Shown piece by piece: positions 62,780 to 64,000 of a stretch of 64,000 nt of DNA. Position numbers and translations under genes: made by a program. This stretch comes from Vanilla planifolia (lineage: Eukaryota; Streptophyta; Magnoliopsida; Asparagales; Orchidaceae). The notes beneath the pieces are model-generated. The model was not told the origin of the DNA. It made no database searches and worked only from the letters and a program-made list of their open reading frames with translations. Each line of letters starts with the position of its first letter. Position 1 is the stretch's first letter. The stretch spans positions 13,127,107-13,191,106 of the forward strand of contig CM043877.1 in the NCBI GenBank assembly GCA_023846275.1, in the 5' to 3' direction.

Positions 62780-63850
62780 CATATATATGTTTTTTGATTC
62801 ATTCAAGTTCATCTTGGTAAGAAATTTTTTTTCAAGGGGTTTTAATTTGGATTTATTGGAAAAAATGTTTTATGACAATTGTATTTGGATGTTTTTTTTT
62901 AGTTGGAATATTAGATTATTATATATTTTAATTATATTTGAAAACTAAGATGATTTTTTAAAGCACTAGTTGCATAGAGTTTGAACTTTTCAAAGTTTTC
63001 TTATGAGAACTTTTAAATGGTTCTCTTTTTTCTCTATTGAGTTAGAATCCTTAATTCTATTTGTTAGATCTTGCTTTCACATTTGTTTATACACTTCTTC
63101 AACAAAGGTCAATGTTTCTCTTTTGGCTGTTTATTCATCATCGATGAGGATAGGCATATGCTTTTCAACTCCTTAAGATTTGTTTTGGTTGAAAATTTTT
63201 CTTCGAAACATCCCAACATGGATTTATTGTGAAAAGGATTTATGGCATTTGGGTTTTGTTCTTTTAATTGGATTTGTTAAAGGATTTTTTGTTGTTAGAC
63301 GAGAATGTGAAAAGGATTTTCTCGAGTGCTGGTTGTGTGGAGTTTGAACTTTCTAAGACTTGCTCATGAACAAATGATCCCATTTTTTTCTCCATTTAAT
63401 TAGAACTCCTAATTGTGTTTGTTTGAATCTCATTTTTACACTTGTATGTGCACTTCTTTAATAGTGATCCACTTTTCTCTATTGGTCGTCTATTCATTGC
63501 CAATGTGGATAAGCATATGTTTTTCAACCACTTCAGTTTATTTTGATTGAAAAAATCTCTTCAAGGCATATTAACATAGATTTATTGTGAAAAAAGGTTT
63601 TATAATAATTGTGTTGTACATTCTTTTCAATTGGGTTGTGAGAATCTAAACACATTGTAATTCAATTTGAATGTGAAGAGAATTTTTTTTTGTTGGTTGC
63701 ATGGAGTTTGAACTTTTCAAGACTTTCTCATGAGAACTTTAAAATAATCCTCTTCTTTCTTTATTGAGTTAGAATTTTTAATTGTGTTTATTCAGATCTC
63801 ATTTCTACATTTTTTTTTTGCACTCCTTAAAAAAAGGTCTTATTTTTTTT
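62780..63850. repeat. Tandem array of about three 363-bp units
   Basis: The word GAGTTTGAAC recurs at 62977, 63340 and 63704 (spacings 363 and 364). It is embedded in longer matches: GTTG(C/T)(A/G)T(A/G/-)GAGTTTGAACTTT, TGAGTTAGAAT, GGCATATG(C/T)TTTTCAAC-like words, TTGATTGAAAA and ATTTATTGTGAAAA. Copies differ by many substitutions and small indels, so the array is old. No open frame spans a unit. The sequence after about 63850 no longer follows the pattern. Confidence 0.85.
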
Positions 63851-64000
63851 ATTAGTGAAATGTTTCTTTAGTCTGACTCAATGTTGTAAGAATAAATGTT
63901 AGAATCAATCTTTAAAATAAATTGTTGAATAAAATATGGATTGAAAATATTCTTGTTGGTTTTTAGCAGACTTTAAAATATGAAAAGCTTCTTAATTTTT
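63851..64000. other. Window end, no feature
   Basis: AT-rich sequence beyond the tandem array; nothing recognised. Confidence 0.6.

Noticed and set aside
1..64000. CRISPR arrays, bacterial operons, rRNA or tRNA genes
   Set aside because: No regularly spaced short repeats with unique spacers, no prokaryotic gene layout, and no tRNA or rRNA sequence that I could recognise by eye.

Overview
The window is nuclear DNA from a flowering plant. All genes are split by GT-AG introns, the non-coding DNA is very AT-rich, and the exons of two genes (MYB and HemW) are GC-rich islands against that background. This contrast, large introns and heavy retrotransposon load suggest a monocot, probably not a grass, but the species cannot be named from the sequence.

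Four protein-coding genes are supported. (1) Minus strand, left edge: the 5' end of a cytosolic glucose-6-phosphate dehydrogenase gene. It has a leader exon with its own intron and two coding exons; the rest lies left of the window. (2) Plus strand, 17175-18144: a compact three-exon R2R3-MYB transcription factor of 239 residues. (3) Minus strand, 59827 down to 22993: a complete Tel2/TELO2 homologue (TTT-complex co-chaperone of PIKK kinases). It has 13 coding exons (3,051 nt, 1,016 residues) spread over about 36.8 kb. (4) Minus strand, 62409 down to 60902: a two-exon HemW-type radical SAM protein of 467 residues.

Most remaining sequence is non-coding. Five large TELO2 introns (1.4, 4.7, 6.2, 7.2 and 13.0 kb) account for most of that gene. 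Intron 6 holds a decayed Ty3/gypsy element with recognisable LTRs (about 33.7-39 kb), a decayed L1-type LINE on the opposite strand (about 40.3-42.8 kb) and a possible RNase H remnant. Intron 3 holds a second Ty3/gypsy remnant on the minus strand (about 54.7-57 kb) with an internal 262-bp tandem duplication, and an LTR-like segment near exon 3. Intron 4 has a 70-bp TA microsatellite and a C-tract. The 11.5-kb gap between G6PDH and MYB is AT-rich with diverged dispersed repeats. A three-copy tandem repeat of about 363 bp lies just upstream of HemW.

The four genes belong to unrelated pathways (NADPH supply, transcription, PIKK maturation, radical SAM/haem protein), so the layout is an ordinary plant gene neighbourhood. 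I found no new multigene system. The most notable features are the TELO2 gene architecture, its 29-nt microexon, the nested transposon remnants and the tandem array beside HemW.
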